The notes beneath the pieces are model-generated. The model did not search any database and was not told the DNA's origin. It was given only the letters and a program-made list of their open reading frames with translations. 6,927 bases of DNA, taken from contig JAKJEU010000077.1 of the NCBI GenBank assembly GCA_022705265.1, positions 1 to 6,927 on the forward strand, in the 5' to 3' direction. Source of the DNA: Pseudomonadota bacterium. Its GTDB lineage: Bacteria; Pseudomonadota; Alphaproteobacteria; JAKJEU01. Below, in pieces: positions 1 through 6,650 of this stretch (the stretch's first letter is position 1; every line of letters begins with the position of its first letter). The position numbers and the translations under genes were made by a program.

Positions 1-912
1 CAAGGAGATAAAGAAGCAACTTTGCATCATGAAATTACTCATGCAAAACAATTTAAAGCTTTGAGGGAAAATAATTTTTATAATGAAGATAAAATTCGTC
101 TTAACTTTAAAAATTTTATCACATTTAATATGATTTGTGAGGCTGATGCATATTCGTCAGAGGCAAGATTTGTATCAAAAAACAAAGATAAAATTGGTAC
201 TTTGCCAAATTATTGTGCCAGCTTTTTTAATAAATCTTTTGGCAAAAATAATGATGAAAAACAAGCTTATAATGAAACTTTTGAATGGTTGATTCAAGAT
301 GTAAAATCGCCTTTGAAAAATTATAACTGGTTTTTACGCGAAATTTATCTTGGAAATGATAAAAGGTCTAGTATTGATATTAAAGAAGATGATTTTATCA
401 AATTATTGGATAATTCGTTTGAAATGAAAGTTGATAAAAAATTAATTGATAATATAGTTAAAAATTTCAAAATTCCTCAAGATGGATGGCATAAATTATC
501 AGAAGAAAGTGTAAAAGTTGGCGATTTTTCGTTTAAAGAGTTTCCATTAATTGATTTTGATAACAAAGAAGCTTTGGATTATATGAAATATATAGTTAAT
601 GAAAGAAAGGATGCTGAAAAGATAAAATCTATAATCGATTTATATAAAGAAAATGATGTCGTGCCAACCAAAGAAGGTGTGCTTTATAAGGAATTAAATA
701 AATGGATAAAAAGCCAACCAAAAGAGGACAAAGACGCTTTAAGGCTTTCTAATATGGTGGATACGGTCGAAAGTCGTATTTCTTTTTCATATAATAACGA
801 TATTGCACCTTTAAGAACAAAAGATGTTGAGTTTTCAAAAACTATACCAAAAAATTTAATATCAAATAATAAAGATGTTTTGATAAAATCAAAAAAGGGT
901 CGTTCATTATAA
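1..912 (+). CDS. Putative HExxH zinc metallopeptidase-like protein, 5' end cut by window
   Basis: The frame is open from base 1 to a TAA at 910-912, so 303 C-terminal residues are visible and the true start lies outside the window. A TTG at 22 could be read as a start, but it falls just before the key motif, so I reject it. Counting from base 1, residues 10-14 are HEITH, a classic zinc-binding HExxH with catalytic Glu11. About 33 residues after His14 comes CEADAYSSEA (46-55), where Glu47 could be the third, gluzincin-type zinc ligand. It resembles proteins annotated as putative metallopeptidases of the DUF6782 kind, from memory and not searched. The rest (about 60-303) is Lys/Asp/Asn-rich, has no membrane segment, and I do not recognise it. 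The substrate is unknown. The gene is clearly more AT-rich than prfC next door, which suggests an accessory or fast-evolving gene. It converges on prfC. The coding call is firm; the peptidase function is tentative. Confidence 0.72.
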   Translation, partial: QGDKEATLHHEITHAKQFKALRENNFYNEDKIRLNFKNFITFNMICEADAYSSEARFVSKNKDKIGTLPNYCASFFNKSFGKNNDEKQAYNETFEWLIQDVKSPLKNYNWFLREIYLGNDKRSSIDIKEDDFIKLLDNSFEMKVDKKLIDNIVKNFKIPQDGWHKLSEESVKVGDFSFKEFPLIDFDNKEALDYMKYIVNERKDAEKIKSIIDLYKENDVVPTKEGVLYKELNKWIKSQPKEDKDALRLSNMVDTVESRISFSYNNDIAPLRTKDVEFSKTIPKNLISNNKDVLIKSKKGRSL

Positions 913-921
913 ACAACCCTT
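895..921 (-). terminator. Intrinsic terminator of the nudF-lipoprotein-prfC block
   Basis: Bases 895-904 pair with 912-921: AAGGGT, one C/A mismatch, then GTT against AAC, around a 7-base loop. Read on the minus strand, the hairpin starts 7 bases after the prfC stop codon and is followed by six Ts (complement of 891-896) and then GATTTT, a normal intrinsic terminator tail. On the plus strand the tail (TTCTTAAATT) is weaker, so termination of the metallopeptidase transcript here is possible but less sure. The stem's left arm and the T-tract lie inside the last codons of the plus-strand gene. Confidence 0.75.
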
Positions 922-927
922 CTTAAA

Positions 928-2511
928 TTACTCTCTGATTACTTCCCTTGTTTTAAGCAATTTTATATTAGGAAAATCTTCTTTGATTTTTCCGATGTGC
1001 CATGCGTTTCTTGGCATAAACACATATCCGCCGTGGAAATCGGTGGCGATGTTGCCAGGGTTTGTTTCAACCATTTTCTTAACATCTTTATCCTCGCCAT
1101 CAATCCATAAAGCAGTCATATAAGCACAAGATTCAAAAATAACAGGTATGTCATATTCATTTTTAATTCTATCAGCGATAACATCAAATTGAAGTTGTCC
1201 GATGACTCCGACGATAAATTCCGCACCGATTAAAGGTTTAAGAACAGAAGCCCCACCTTCTTCGGCAATTTGCATCATAGCTTTTGTAAGATGTTTTGCT
1301 TTCAAAGGGTCTTTTGGTCTTATTCTTTGCAACATTTCAGGGGCAAAACTTGGAATTCCAGTGAAATTTAACTTTTCACCCTCGGTCAAAGTATCACCAA
1401 TCATTAAGTTTCCGTGGCTTATTATTCCCATAATATCACCAGGATAAGCTTCGGTTACGATTTCACGGTCTTGGGCCATGAACATGATTGGGTTATTTAT
1501 GTTGACTTGCTTTCCTTCGCGGACATGGAACATTTTCATTCCTTGTTTAAAAGAACCCGAACAAATTCTAAAAAATGCAATTCTGTCACGGTGTTTTGGG
1601 TCCATATTTGCTTGGATTTTGAAAACGAAACCTGAAAGTTTGTTTTCATCAGCTGATACTTCTCTTTGGAATGCTTTTCGTTTACGAGGAGCAGGAGCAT
1701 ATCTTGTCAATCCGTCCAATAATTCGCGGACGCCGAAATTGTTTACCGCACTTCCGAAATAAACAGGGGTAAGAGTACCTTCAAGATAGCTTTCCATATC
1801 AAAAGGCTTGCACAATTCTTTTGCCATTTCAACATTTTCACGGAGCTTAGCAAGAGCATCATTTGGTAAAAGTTCGTCCAGTTTAGGGTCATTAATCCCT
1901 TGACATAAAACGCCTTCTTCTGAAACCTTGTTTTTATCAGCACCACGAGAAGTCAAAATAAGTCGGTCGTTGATTAAATCATAACAACCAAGAAAATCCT
2001 TACCCATACCAATAGGAAAAGAAGCAGGAGTAACATCTAATGCCAACTCTTGTTCAATTTCATCTAATATTTCAAAAGGGTCTCTTGCCTCACGGTCCAT
2101 TTTGTTGATAAAAGTGATAATCGGCATATCTCGCAAACGACAAACTTGGAAAAGCTTTCGTGTTTGGGTTTCGATACCTTTTGCACCGTCAATCACCATG
2201 ACCGCAGAATCAACAGCAGTTAATACTCGGTAAGTATCTTCACTGAAATCTTCGTGTCCTGGTGTGTCGAGGAGGTTAAAAGTACAGCCAGAATATTCGT
2301 AAGTCATAACCGAAGAGGCAACCGAAATTCCTCTTTCTCTTTCAACTTTCATCCAGTCTGATTTGGCTCTTCGTGCTTCGCCCTTAGCCTTGACAGCACC
2401 AGCCATGTTAATAGCACCTCCGAATAACAATAATTTTTCGGTTAAAGTAGTTTTACCAGCATCCGGATGAGCGATGATGGCGAAAGTTTTTCTTATATTA
2501 GTAGTATTCAT
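928..2511 (-). CDS. prfC: Peptide chain release factor 3 (RF3), class II release-factor GTPase
   Basis: RF3 is a cytoplasmic translational GTPase that removes RF1 or RF2 from the ribosome after the finished peptide has been released. The protein has 527 residues; E. coli RF3 has 529. The GTPase domain is complete: P-loop AHPDAGKTT (14-22), switch I region ERERGISVASS (57-67), DTPGHEDFSEDTYR (82-95) with the catalytic-type His86, and NKMD (136-139). The SDW at 51-53 and the DTYR ending of G3 favour RF3 over EF-G. Later segments such as FTGIPSFAPE and LQFDV also match RF3 domains II and III, and the C-terminus is complete. The ATG at 2509-2511 directly follows the TAA of the upstream lipoprotein gene with no spacer. 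An AGGA ribosome site 5 bases before the ATG sits inside that gene's last codons, so translation is probably coupled. It is the last gene of a leftward block. Confidence 0.97.
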   Translation of the reverse strand: MNTTNIRKTFAIIAHPDAGKTTLTEKLLLFGGAINMAGAVKAKGEARRAKSDWMKVERERGISVASSVMTYEYSGCTFNLLDTPGHEDFSEDTYRVLTAVDSAVMVIDGAKGIETQTRKLFQVCRLRDMPIITFINKMDREARDPFEILDEIEQELALDVTPASFPIGMGKDFLGCYDLINDRLILTSRGADKNKVSEEGVLCQGINDPKLDELLPNDALAKLRENVEMAKELCKPFDMESYLEGTLTPVYFGSAVNNFGVRELLDGLTRYAPAPRKRKAFQREVSADENKLSGFVFKIQANMDPKHRDRIAFFRICSGSFKQGMKMFHVREGKQVNINNPIMFMAQDREIVTEAYPGDIMGIISHGNLMIGDTLTEGEKLNFTGIPSFAPEMLQRIRPKDPLKAKHLTKAMMQIAEEGGASVLKPLIGAEFIVGVIGQLQFDVIADRIKNEYDIPVIFESCAYMTALWIDGEDKDVKKMVETNPGNIATDFHGGYVFMPRNAWHIGKIKEDFPNIKLLKTREVIRE

Positions 2512-3708
2512 TTATTTCCTAAGACTCCTAGGAGGTGTAACTCCTGGTATGATTTTACGAGGTTTAGTAGTAGTTTTTTTGGCAGGAGCAACGATAGTCG
2601 GCTCTTGCGGTTTAGGGTTAAGACCGAATTGAACAACTTTTTCAATTTCTTCTTTTTCTTTGCTAAGTTCTTCTTTCGAAATAAGTCCCATAGTTTTAAG
2701 CACTTCAAGTCTTCTTATCGCTTCTGCACCTTCTAAAATATCATTAGGAGGGTTAGGAGGAACCATTTTATCCTTAAAAGAAGGAGGAAGAAGGGCGTCC
2801 AAAATTAAATCTCTTTCCGAAGCATATTCTCTTGCACTTATTGCTTTGATTTCAAAGGCGGTTTTCAAGGCTTTAAGACGGTCGACAATTACTTCTGGGT
2901 CTGGGATAGGGCGGTCAATACCAATTGAGGGTTGCGGATTGCTTAAAGGCATAAGTCCGCCAAGGTTTGGGCCTCTTCTTGAAAAATATTCGTCCTTTGT
3001 GATTAATCCTTCTTCAAAAAGTCGTTTAAAAGTAATAAATCTTCCGACTATGTTCTTATCATTGCCTGTAAATATTTGTTCCCCAGCGTTAACAGTTTTA
3101 ACCGTTTTATTGTCAGAATTAAAAGTCCGCTCCCCTAAGTTCACAGGTTGAGCCTTAAACTCGTTACTTGACTTAATGTACATAGTTTCTGAAAGGTTAT
3201 CTTTTGCATTCATGTCTTTTGAATACGAAGAAGGAAGATTTGGTCTTGCTCCTTTATTATCTTCGAAAATGTTGTTAACCTCAGGTTGAATGATTTCGGT
3301 GCCATGAATTGCAAAAGGAACTTTGCTTACTTCAATTGCTCTTAATCTGTCTAAGGCAACATCGTTTAAAGGTCTTGGAGCATTCAAAGTGAAATTACCA
3401 AACAAAGACATATCATTATATTTGTATTCAATTATGTCTTCGTAATATCTTCTTGCCTTATGAGGAACGCCCAAAATATCATAAACAATACCATTAACCA
3501 TCAAGGCATATGGATCTTTTGGATTTTCTTTTAAAGCAGCAGCAACATCAAGCATAGCAGAGTCAATATCGCCTTTTACCAAAGCGATTATGGCTTTATC
3601 AGTATTACTTATTTGAGGCTCTTTATTAACATCAGCATTTTGCATTTTAGGAAAGTTAGCGCAAGAGCAAAGCAACAAAGTAGACATTAAAAGGCTATAC
3701 TTTTTCAT
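2512..3708 (-). CDS. Predicted lipoprotein with TPR-like N-terminal region and three SHOCT-like segments
   Basis: The protein has 398 residues. Residues 1-15 are a short lipoprotein signal peptide (MKK, then a Leu-rich core), with lipobox LCSC and Cys16 as the predicted lipidated residue, so the mature protein should be membrane-anchored and face the periplasm. Residues about 38-96 look like one to two TPR helix pairs (IALVKGDIDSAMLDVAAALK; YALMVNGIVYDILG). A low-complexity linker follows at about 145-215. Three SHOCT-like helical segments then appear at about 222-245, 275-305 and 330-358, each with a hydrophobic stretch, an (L/A)IT/IS turn and an (E)E(Y/L) helix. The tail (362-398) is Pro/Lys/Thr-rich and basic. 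The ATG at 3706-3708 has an AGGA 7 bases upstream. It lies 47 bases after nudF and abuts prfC, so probably belongs to the same transcript. I do not recognise a named family. A scaffold or adaptor role is a guess from domain type only. Confidence 0.85.
   Translation of the reverse strand: MKKYSLLMSTLLLCSCANFPKMQNADVNKEPQISNTDKAIIALVKGDIDSAMLDVAAALKENPKDPYALMVNGIVYDILGVPHKARRYYEDIIEYKYNDMSLFGNFTLNAPRPLNDVALDRLRAIEVSKVPFAIHGTEIIQPEVNNIFEDNKGARPNLPSSYSKDMNAKDNLSETMYIKSSNEFKAQPVNLGERTFNSDNKTVKTVNAGEQIFTGNDKNIVGRFITFKRLFEEGLITKDEYFSRRGPNLGGLMPLSNPQPSIGIDRPIPDPEVIVDRLKALKTAFEIKAISAREYASERDLILDALLPPSFKDKMVPPNPPNDILEGAEAIRRLEVLKTMGLISKEELSKEKEEIEKVVQFGLNPKPQEPTIVAPAKKTTTKPRKIIPGVTPPRSLRK
2517..2533 (-). 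promoter_or_regulatory. prfC ribosome binding site, possibly held in a small hairpin
   Basis: On the minus strand the prfC Shine-Dalgarno AGGA (complement of 2517-2520) sits 5 bases before the ATG. The UAGGA containing it (2517-2521) can pair perfectly with an upstream UCCUA (2529-2533) across a 7-base loop. A ribosome finishing the lipoprotein gene would cover and open this element, which fits translational coupling. The ribosome site is clear. The hairpin is short and its function is inference. Confidence 0.45.
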
Positions 3709-3755
3709 GAAATTATCCTATCCGTATTTTTAAGTACTTATATATAATTAATACA

Positions 3756-4370
3756 TTATTGATATTTATTACGCAAGTATTCTCTATTTAAAATGAGCCA
3801 TTGCATGCCAACGACGGTATTTGCATTGTGAATTTCATTGTTTTTAAGCATTTTAACACCATCATCAAAACTTATGATATGTACTTTTATATCTTCTCCT
3901 TCGTCTTCAAGTCCACCAAAAGAAGCCGCCTTGTTAACATCAACAATACCGCAAAGCAACCATACTTTTTCAGCCATGCAACCAGGAGAAGGCATATAAT
4001 CATATATAGATATAATGTCCTTTATTCCTTCTTTTTTTAATCCAGTCTCTTCTTGTAATTCACGGATAGCAGTATCAGTTGGGCTGTCGGTTTCTGGATT
4101 ATCGATTATTCCTGCTGGAAATTCTTTTACATAAGTTTCGCCACCCATATAAGAAGATGCAAATCTTACTTGTTCAACAAGGATGATTTTGTCGTTAATT
4201 GGGTCATAAGGAATAACGCTGACCGCTTTTTTGGCAATAAACATTTCACGGTTGACCACATCAGACATTCTTCCATCAAATCGTTTATATCTTAAAAAAA
4301 ATTGTTTAAAACCAAAGAAACCGTTGAATATATCTGTTTCTTTTTCGATTGTTATATACTTTGAATCCAT
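3756..4370 (-). CDS. nudF: ADP-ribose pyrophosphatase (Nudix hydrolase, NudF type)
   Basis: NudF-type enzymes cleave ADP-ribose to AMP and ribose 5-phosphate using divalent metal ions, in the cytoplasm. The protein has 204 residues; E. coli NudF has 209. An N-terminal beta region ends in a DKIILVEQVR strand (60-69). The Nudix box runs from Gly87 through R103-E104-L and E107-E108-T-G, so the metal-binding REXXEE core is intact. The G-to-RE spacing is two residues longer than the textbook box, with Glu93 or Asp95 at the first acidic position. Two subfamily hallmarks support ADP-ribose specificity: SPG followed by Glu134 (128-134), and GLEDEGEDIKVHIIS (153-167) with the closing AxxVVGMQWL segment. 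The ATG at 4368-4370 has AAGGA (4378-4382) 7 bases upstream. It is the first gene of the leftward block. The family is firm; the exact substrate is inferred from the subfamily motifs. Confidence 0.92.
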   Translation of the reverse strand: MDSKYITIEKETDIFNGFFGFKQFFLRYKRFDGRMSDVVNREMFIAKKAVSVIPYDPINDKIILVEQVRFASSYMGGETYVKEFPAGIIDNPETDSPTDTAIRELQEETGLKKEGIKDIISIYDYMPSPGCMAEKVWLLCGIVDVNKAASFGGLEDEGEDIKVHIISFDDGVKMLKNNEIHNANTVVGMQWLILNREYLRNKYQ

Positions 4371-4391
4371 AGCAAAATCCTTAAAAAAATA

Positions 4392-4409
4392 AATAAAATA
4401 TATTTTATT
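4392..4409. repeat. 18-base perfect A/T palindrome in the nudF leader
   Basis: AATAAAATA is followed directly by its reverse complement TATTTTATT. It lies 10 bases beyond the nudF ribosome site, in the 5' leader or core promoter. It contains only A and T, so chance is a serious alternative. An operator for a regulator of nudF is possible but unsupported. Confidence 0.4.
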
Positions 4410-4420
4410 AATGATATATC

Positions 4421-4448
4421 TTGATTCTTGAAAAAATAAAAGTATTAT
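4421..4448 (+). promoter_or_regulatory. Candidate sigma-70-type promoter for tRNA-Leu and tig
   Basis: TTGATT (4421-4426) and TATTAT (4443-4448) are separated by 16 bases, giving a predicted start near 4455, about 20 bases before the mature tRNA. A second overlapping pair, TTGAAA (4428-4433) and TAGATA (4450-4455), also has 16-base spacing. The spacer is nearly all A and T, so such matches are easy to find. I trust the location more than the exact boxes. Confidence 0.4.
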
Positions 4449-4474
4449 TTAGATATCTTGTATTTTAATTAAGT

Positions 4475-4558
4475 GCGGATGTGGTGAAATGGTAGACACG
4501 CTGGATTTAGATTCCAGTAGCGAGAGCTGTGGGGGTTCAAGTCCCTTCATCCGCACCA
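4475..4558 (+). tRNA. tRNA-Leu, anticodon UAG (reads CUA and other CUN codons)
   Basis: This is a complete 84-base class II tRNA. The 7-bp acceptor stem GCGGATG (4475-4481) pairs with CATCCGC (4548-4554), followed by an encoded ACCA end (4555-4558). The anticodon stem CTGGA/TCCAG (4501-4505 and 4513-4517) encloses loop TTTAGAT, putting TAG at 4508-4510. The long variable arm (about 4518-4530) is typical of Leu tRNA. The T arm is GGGGG (4531-4535) and CCCTT (4543-4547), with two G-U pairs and loop TTCAAGT. The UAG is the anticodon and pairs with the leucine codon CUA; this is not a stop suppressor. It lies 41 bases before tig with no terminator between, so it may be processed out of a shared transcript. 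Confidence 0.97.
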
Positions 4559-4599
4559 TAATTTTTGTTTTAATAAATAAATTTTAAGGTTGAAAATAA

Positions 4600-5988
4600 A
4601 TGAAAATAACTGAAAAGACTAATGAAGGTTTAAAAAGAGAATACGGAATTGTTGTTCCGAACGAAGATATCGCGACAAAGGTTGCTGTTAAACTTGAAGA
4701 AATTGCAACAAAAGTATCTCTCCCAGGATTTAGACCAGGAAAAGCTCCAAAAGACTTAATCAAAAAGAAATATGAAGAAGCTGTTTCTAGTGAAGTTGCC
4801 GAAGAAGAAATCAACAAAGCTGTTGATCAAATCATCAAAGAAAAATCTTTAAAACCAGCTTACAGACCAGATATTAATGTTGAATCATACAAGTTTGGTA
4901 CTGATTTAAGTTTCGAATTGTCTTTGGAAGTTATCCCAGAAATCGAAATTAAGCCTTTTGACAATATCACTCTTGATAAATTCGTTGTTGAAATCAGCGA
5001 CAAAGAAATTGATGAAAGAATTGAATTTTTTGCGAATCGTCAAAAAGAATATAAAAATTCTGACAGCCAAGGCCCAGTAAAAACAGGCGATGTAGTATTA
5101 ATCGACTTCGTTGGTTCAACTGGTGGCGTTGAATTTAAGGGAGGAAAAGGTGAAGATTATGATCTCGAAATCGGTTCTAACTCATTTATCCCAGGTTTTG
5201 AAGACCAATTAGTTGGTGCAAAAGTTGGTGATATCGTTGATGTTAATGTTGATTTCCCAAAAGAATATCATGCAAAAGATTTGGCAGGTAAGCCAGCATT
5301 GTTCAAAGTTACTGTAAAAGCTATCAGAGAAGCTGTAAAAGTTGAAATTAATGATGAATTTGCTAAAAAATTCGGTCAAGAATCACTTGAATCATTAAAG
5401 AAAATGGTAAGAGAATCAATTTCTCATGATTACGAAATGTCTTCTAAAATGGCTTTGAAGAAAAGATTGTTAGACGCGTTGTCAAATGAATATGATTTCG
5501 AAGTTCCTTCTAAATTAAAGGAAATGGAATTTGGTGCTATTTGGAAACAAATCGAAGATGCAAAAGCAAAAGGACAACTCGACGAAGAAGATAAAGATAA
5601 GTCTGATGAAGAATTAAAAGCAGAATATCAAGATATCGCTGAAAGAAGAGTAAGACTTGGAATTTTGATGGCTGAAATCGGTGAAGCTAACCAAATCAAA
5701 GTTGAACAAAAAGATCTTAATAAAGCAATTTTTGAAGAAGCTTCAAGATACAGAGGTTACGAACAACAAGTAATCGAACAATACACTAAAAACCCAAGAT
5801 TAATCGAAGGTTTAAAAGCTCCTATTTTCGAAGAAAAAGTTGTTGATTTCATCATTTCAAAAGTAAAATTGAATGAAAGCAAAGTAAGCAAAGAAGAAGC
5901 TTTGAAAAAAGAAGAAGAAGCAAATGAGCCAGCTAAGAAAAAGGCTGCTCCTAAGAAAAAAACAAAAGCTAAAAAAGAGGAAGAATAA
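4600..5988 (+). CDS. tig: Trigger factor, ribosome-associated chaperone with FKBP-type peptidyl-prolyl isomerase domain
   Basis: Trigger factor binds beside the ribosomal exit tunnel and shields nascent chains. The protein has 462 residues, about 30 more than E. coli's 432. The N-terminal ribosome-docking domain (about 1-115) carries the signature GFRPGKAP at 43-50. The FKBP-like isomerase domain spans about 150-243, starting at GDVVLIDFVGS and ending in FKVTVKAIRE. The helical chaperone domain covers about 244-425. The extra length is mostly a Lys/Glu/Ala-rich charged tail (about 429-462). Codon use is strongly biased to GAA, AAA, GTT and AGA, consistent with high expression. The ATG at 4600 is preceded by AAGG (4586-4589) at a rather long 10-base spacing. 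No in-frame alternative upstream looks better. It follows tRNA-Leu by 41 bases and overlaps clpP by one base. Confidence 0.97.
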   Translation: MKITEKTNEGLKREYGIVVPNEDIATKVAVKLEEIATKVSLPGFRPGKAPKDLIKKKYEEAVSSEVAEEEINKAVDQIIKEKSLKPAYRPDINVESYKFGTDLSFELSLEVIPEIEIKPFDNITLDKFVVEISDKEIDERIEFFANRQKEYKNSDSQGPVKTGDVVLIDFVGSTGGVEFKGGKGEDYDLEIGSNSFIPGFEDQLVGAKVGDIVDVNVDFPKEYHAKDLAGKPALFKVTVKAIREAVKVEINDEFAKKFGQESLESLKKMVRESISHDYEMSSKMALKKRLLDALSNEYDFEVPSKLKEMEFGAIWKQIEDAKAKGQLDEEDKDKSDEELKAEYQDIAERRVRLGILMAEIGEANQIKVEQKDLNKAIFEEASRYRGYEQQVIEQYTKNPRLIEGLKAPIFEEKVVDFIISKVKLNESKVSKEEALKKEEEANEPAKKKAAPKKKTKAKKEEE

Positions 5989-5990
5989 TG
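5977..5990 (+). promoter_or_regulatory. clpP ribosome binding site and tig/clpP stop-start overlap
   Basis: GAGGA (5977-5981) lies 6 bases before the clpP ATG at 5988-5990. The tig stop TAA (5986-5988) shares its last A with that ATG (TAATG). The clpP ribosome site is therefore made of the last Glu codons of tig. Ribosomes ending tig could restart directly on clpP, which fixes the clpP start. Confidence 0.8.
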
Positions 5991-6620
5991 CAATTTAATG
6001 AAGAAATAAAGAACGGTTATCTTGTACCTTATGTTATTGAACAAACAGGAAAGGGTGAACGCTCTTATGATATTTATTCGAGACTTTTAAAAGAAAGAAT
6101 TATCTTTCTTACAGGTGAAGTTAACGATGATGTCGCAAGCGTGATTTGTGCTCAATTATTGTTTTTGGAATCTGAAAATCCGAATAAAGATATTTCTTTT
6201 TATATCAATTCGCCAGGCGGAGTCGTTACATCTGGTCTTGCGATACTTGATACAATGAATTACATTAAATGCGATGTTTCAACCGTTTGCATTGGTCAAG
6301 CTGCATCAATGGGCTCTTTGCTCCTTTCACAAGGGGCAAAGGGCAAACGGTTTGCTCTTCCTAATGCTCGTATCATGATTCACCAACCTCTTGGTGGGGC
6401 AAAGGGTCAGGCTACGGATATTGAGATTCAAGCTCGTGAAATTTTAAGGATTCGCGAGTTGTTGAATCAAATGTATGCAAATCGCACTGGAAAAACTATG
6501 GAAGAAATTTCAAAGGCTGTGGAACGCGATAATTTCATGTCAGCCGTTGAAGCTAAGGAATTCGGCCTTATTGACGAAGTAGTTTTTGATAGAAATAGTG
6601 CGGAAAATAAAATTAAGTAA
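5988..6620 (+). CDS. clpP: ATP-dependent Clp protease proteolytic subunit ClpP
   Basis: ClpP forms a double heptameric ring of serine protease sites, reached through partner ATPases such as ClpX. The protein has 210 residues; E. coli ClpP has 207. The catalytic triad is complete: Ser107 in GQAASMGS, His132 in MIHQPLGG, and Asp181 in ERDNF. The Ser-His and His-Asp distances, 25 and 49 residues, equal those of E. coli ClpP. NSPGG (74-78) provides the oxyanion region, and GATDIEIQARE-like helix residues (141-151) form the handle. Alignment with E. coli suggests the mature chain begins near LVPYVIEQT (12-20), leaving a propeptide of about 11 residues. Start choice is fixed by the tig overlap and the GAGGA site. 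clpX follows after 92 bases on the same strand, the usual protease-unfoldase pairing. Confidence 0.98.
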   Translation: MQFNEEIKNGYLVPYVIEQTGKGERSYDIYSRLLKERIIFLTGEVNDDVASVICAQLLFLESENPNKDISFYINSPGGVVTSGLAILDTMNYIKCDVSTVCIGQAASMGSLLLSQGAKGKRFALPNARIMIHQPLGGAKGQATDIEIQAREILRIRELLNQMYANRTGKTMEEISKAVERDNFMSAVEAKEFGLIDEVVFDRNSAENKIK

Positions 6621-6650
6621 ATAAAATTGTTTATTAACTATTTTATCATC

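Larger units (their letters stand above)
4371..4474. other. Divergent A/T-rich spacer between nudF and tRNA-Leu
   Basis: These 104 bases separate the leftward nudF block from the rightward tRNA-tig-clp run, so both promoters should lie here. I see the nudF ribosome site at 4378-4382, an 18-base perfect A/T palindrome at 4392-4409, and candidate promoter boxes for the tRNA at 4421-4448. The octamer ATATCTTG occurs twice (4416-4423 and 4453-4460). No ORF or RNA gene is evident. Confidence 0.6.

Noticed and set aside
22..24. TTG as the start of the metallopeptidase-like gene
   Set aside because: The frame stays open to base 1, no convincing ribosome site precedes it at the right spacing, and starting here would leave almost nothing before the HExxH helix. 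The gene is better read as cut by the window edge.
1202..1762. Plus-strand open frames opposite prfC (81, 73 and 94 codons)
   Set aside because: They lie opposite a well-conserved RF3 frame, have low-complexity translations, and lack plausible ribosome sites. The open frames opposite or beside the lipoprotein, nudF and tig genes were rejected for the same reasons.
3731..3740. TAAGTACTTA palindrome in the nudF-lipoprotein gap
   Set aside because: It is only 10 bases, does not extend, has no T-tract, and is expected by chance at this composition.
3748..3776. Separate promoter for the lipoprotein gene (TTGCGT, 17 bases, TATTAA on the minus strand)
   Set aside because: The boxes are weak, overlap the nudF end, and such matches are common in this A/T-rich DNA. 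Cotranscription with nudF across the 47-base gap is simpler.
4416..4460. Repeated octamer ATATCTTG as a tandem regulator site
   Set aside because: There are only two copies, 37 bases apart, in A/T-rich DNA, and flanking bases do not match.
4508..4510. tRNA with TAG anticodon read as a stop-codon suppressor
   Set aside because: The anticodon UAG pairs with the codon CUA. The long variable arm and acceptor stem are those of a normal leucine tRNA, and no gene here needs stop readthrough.
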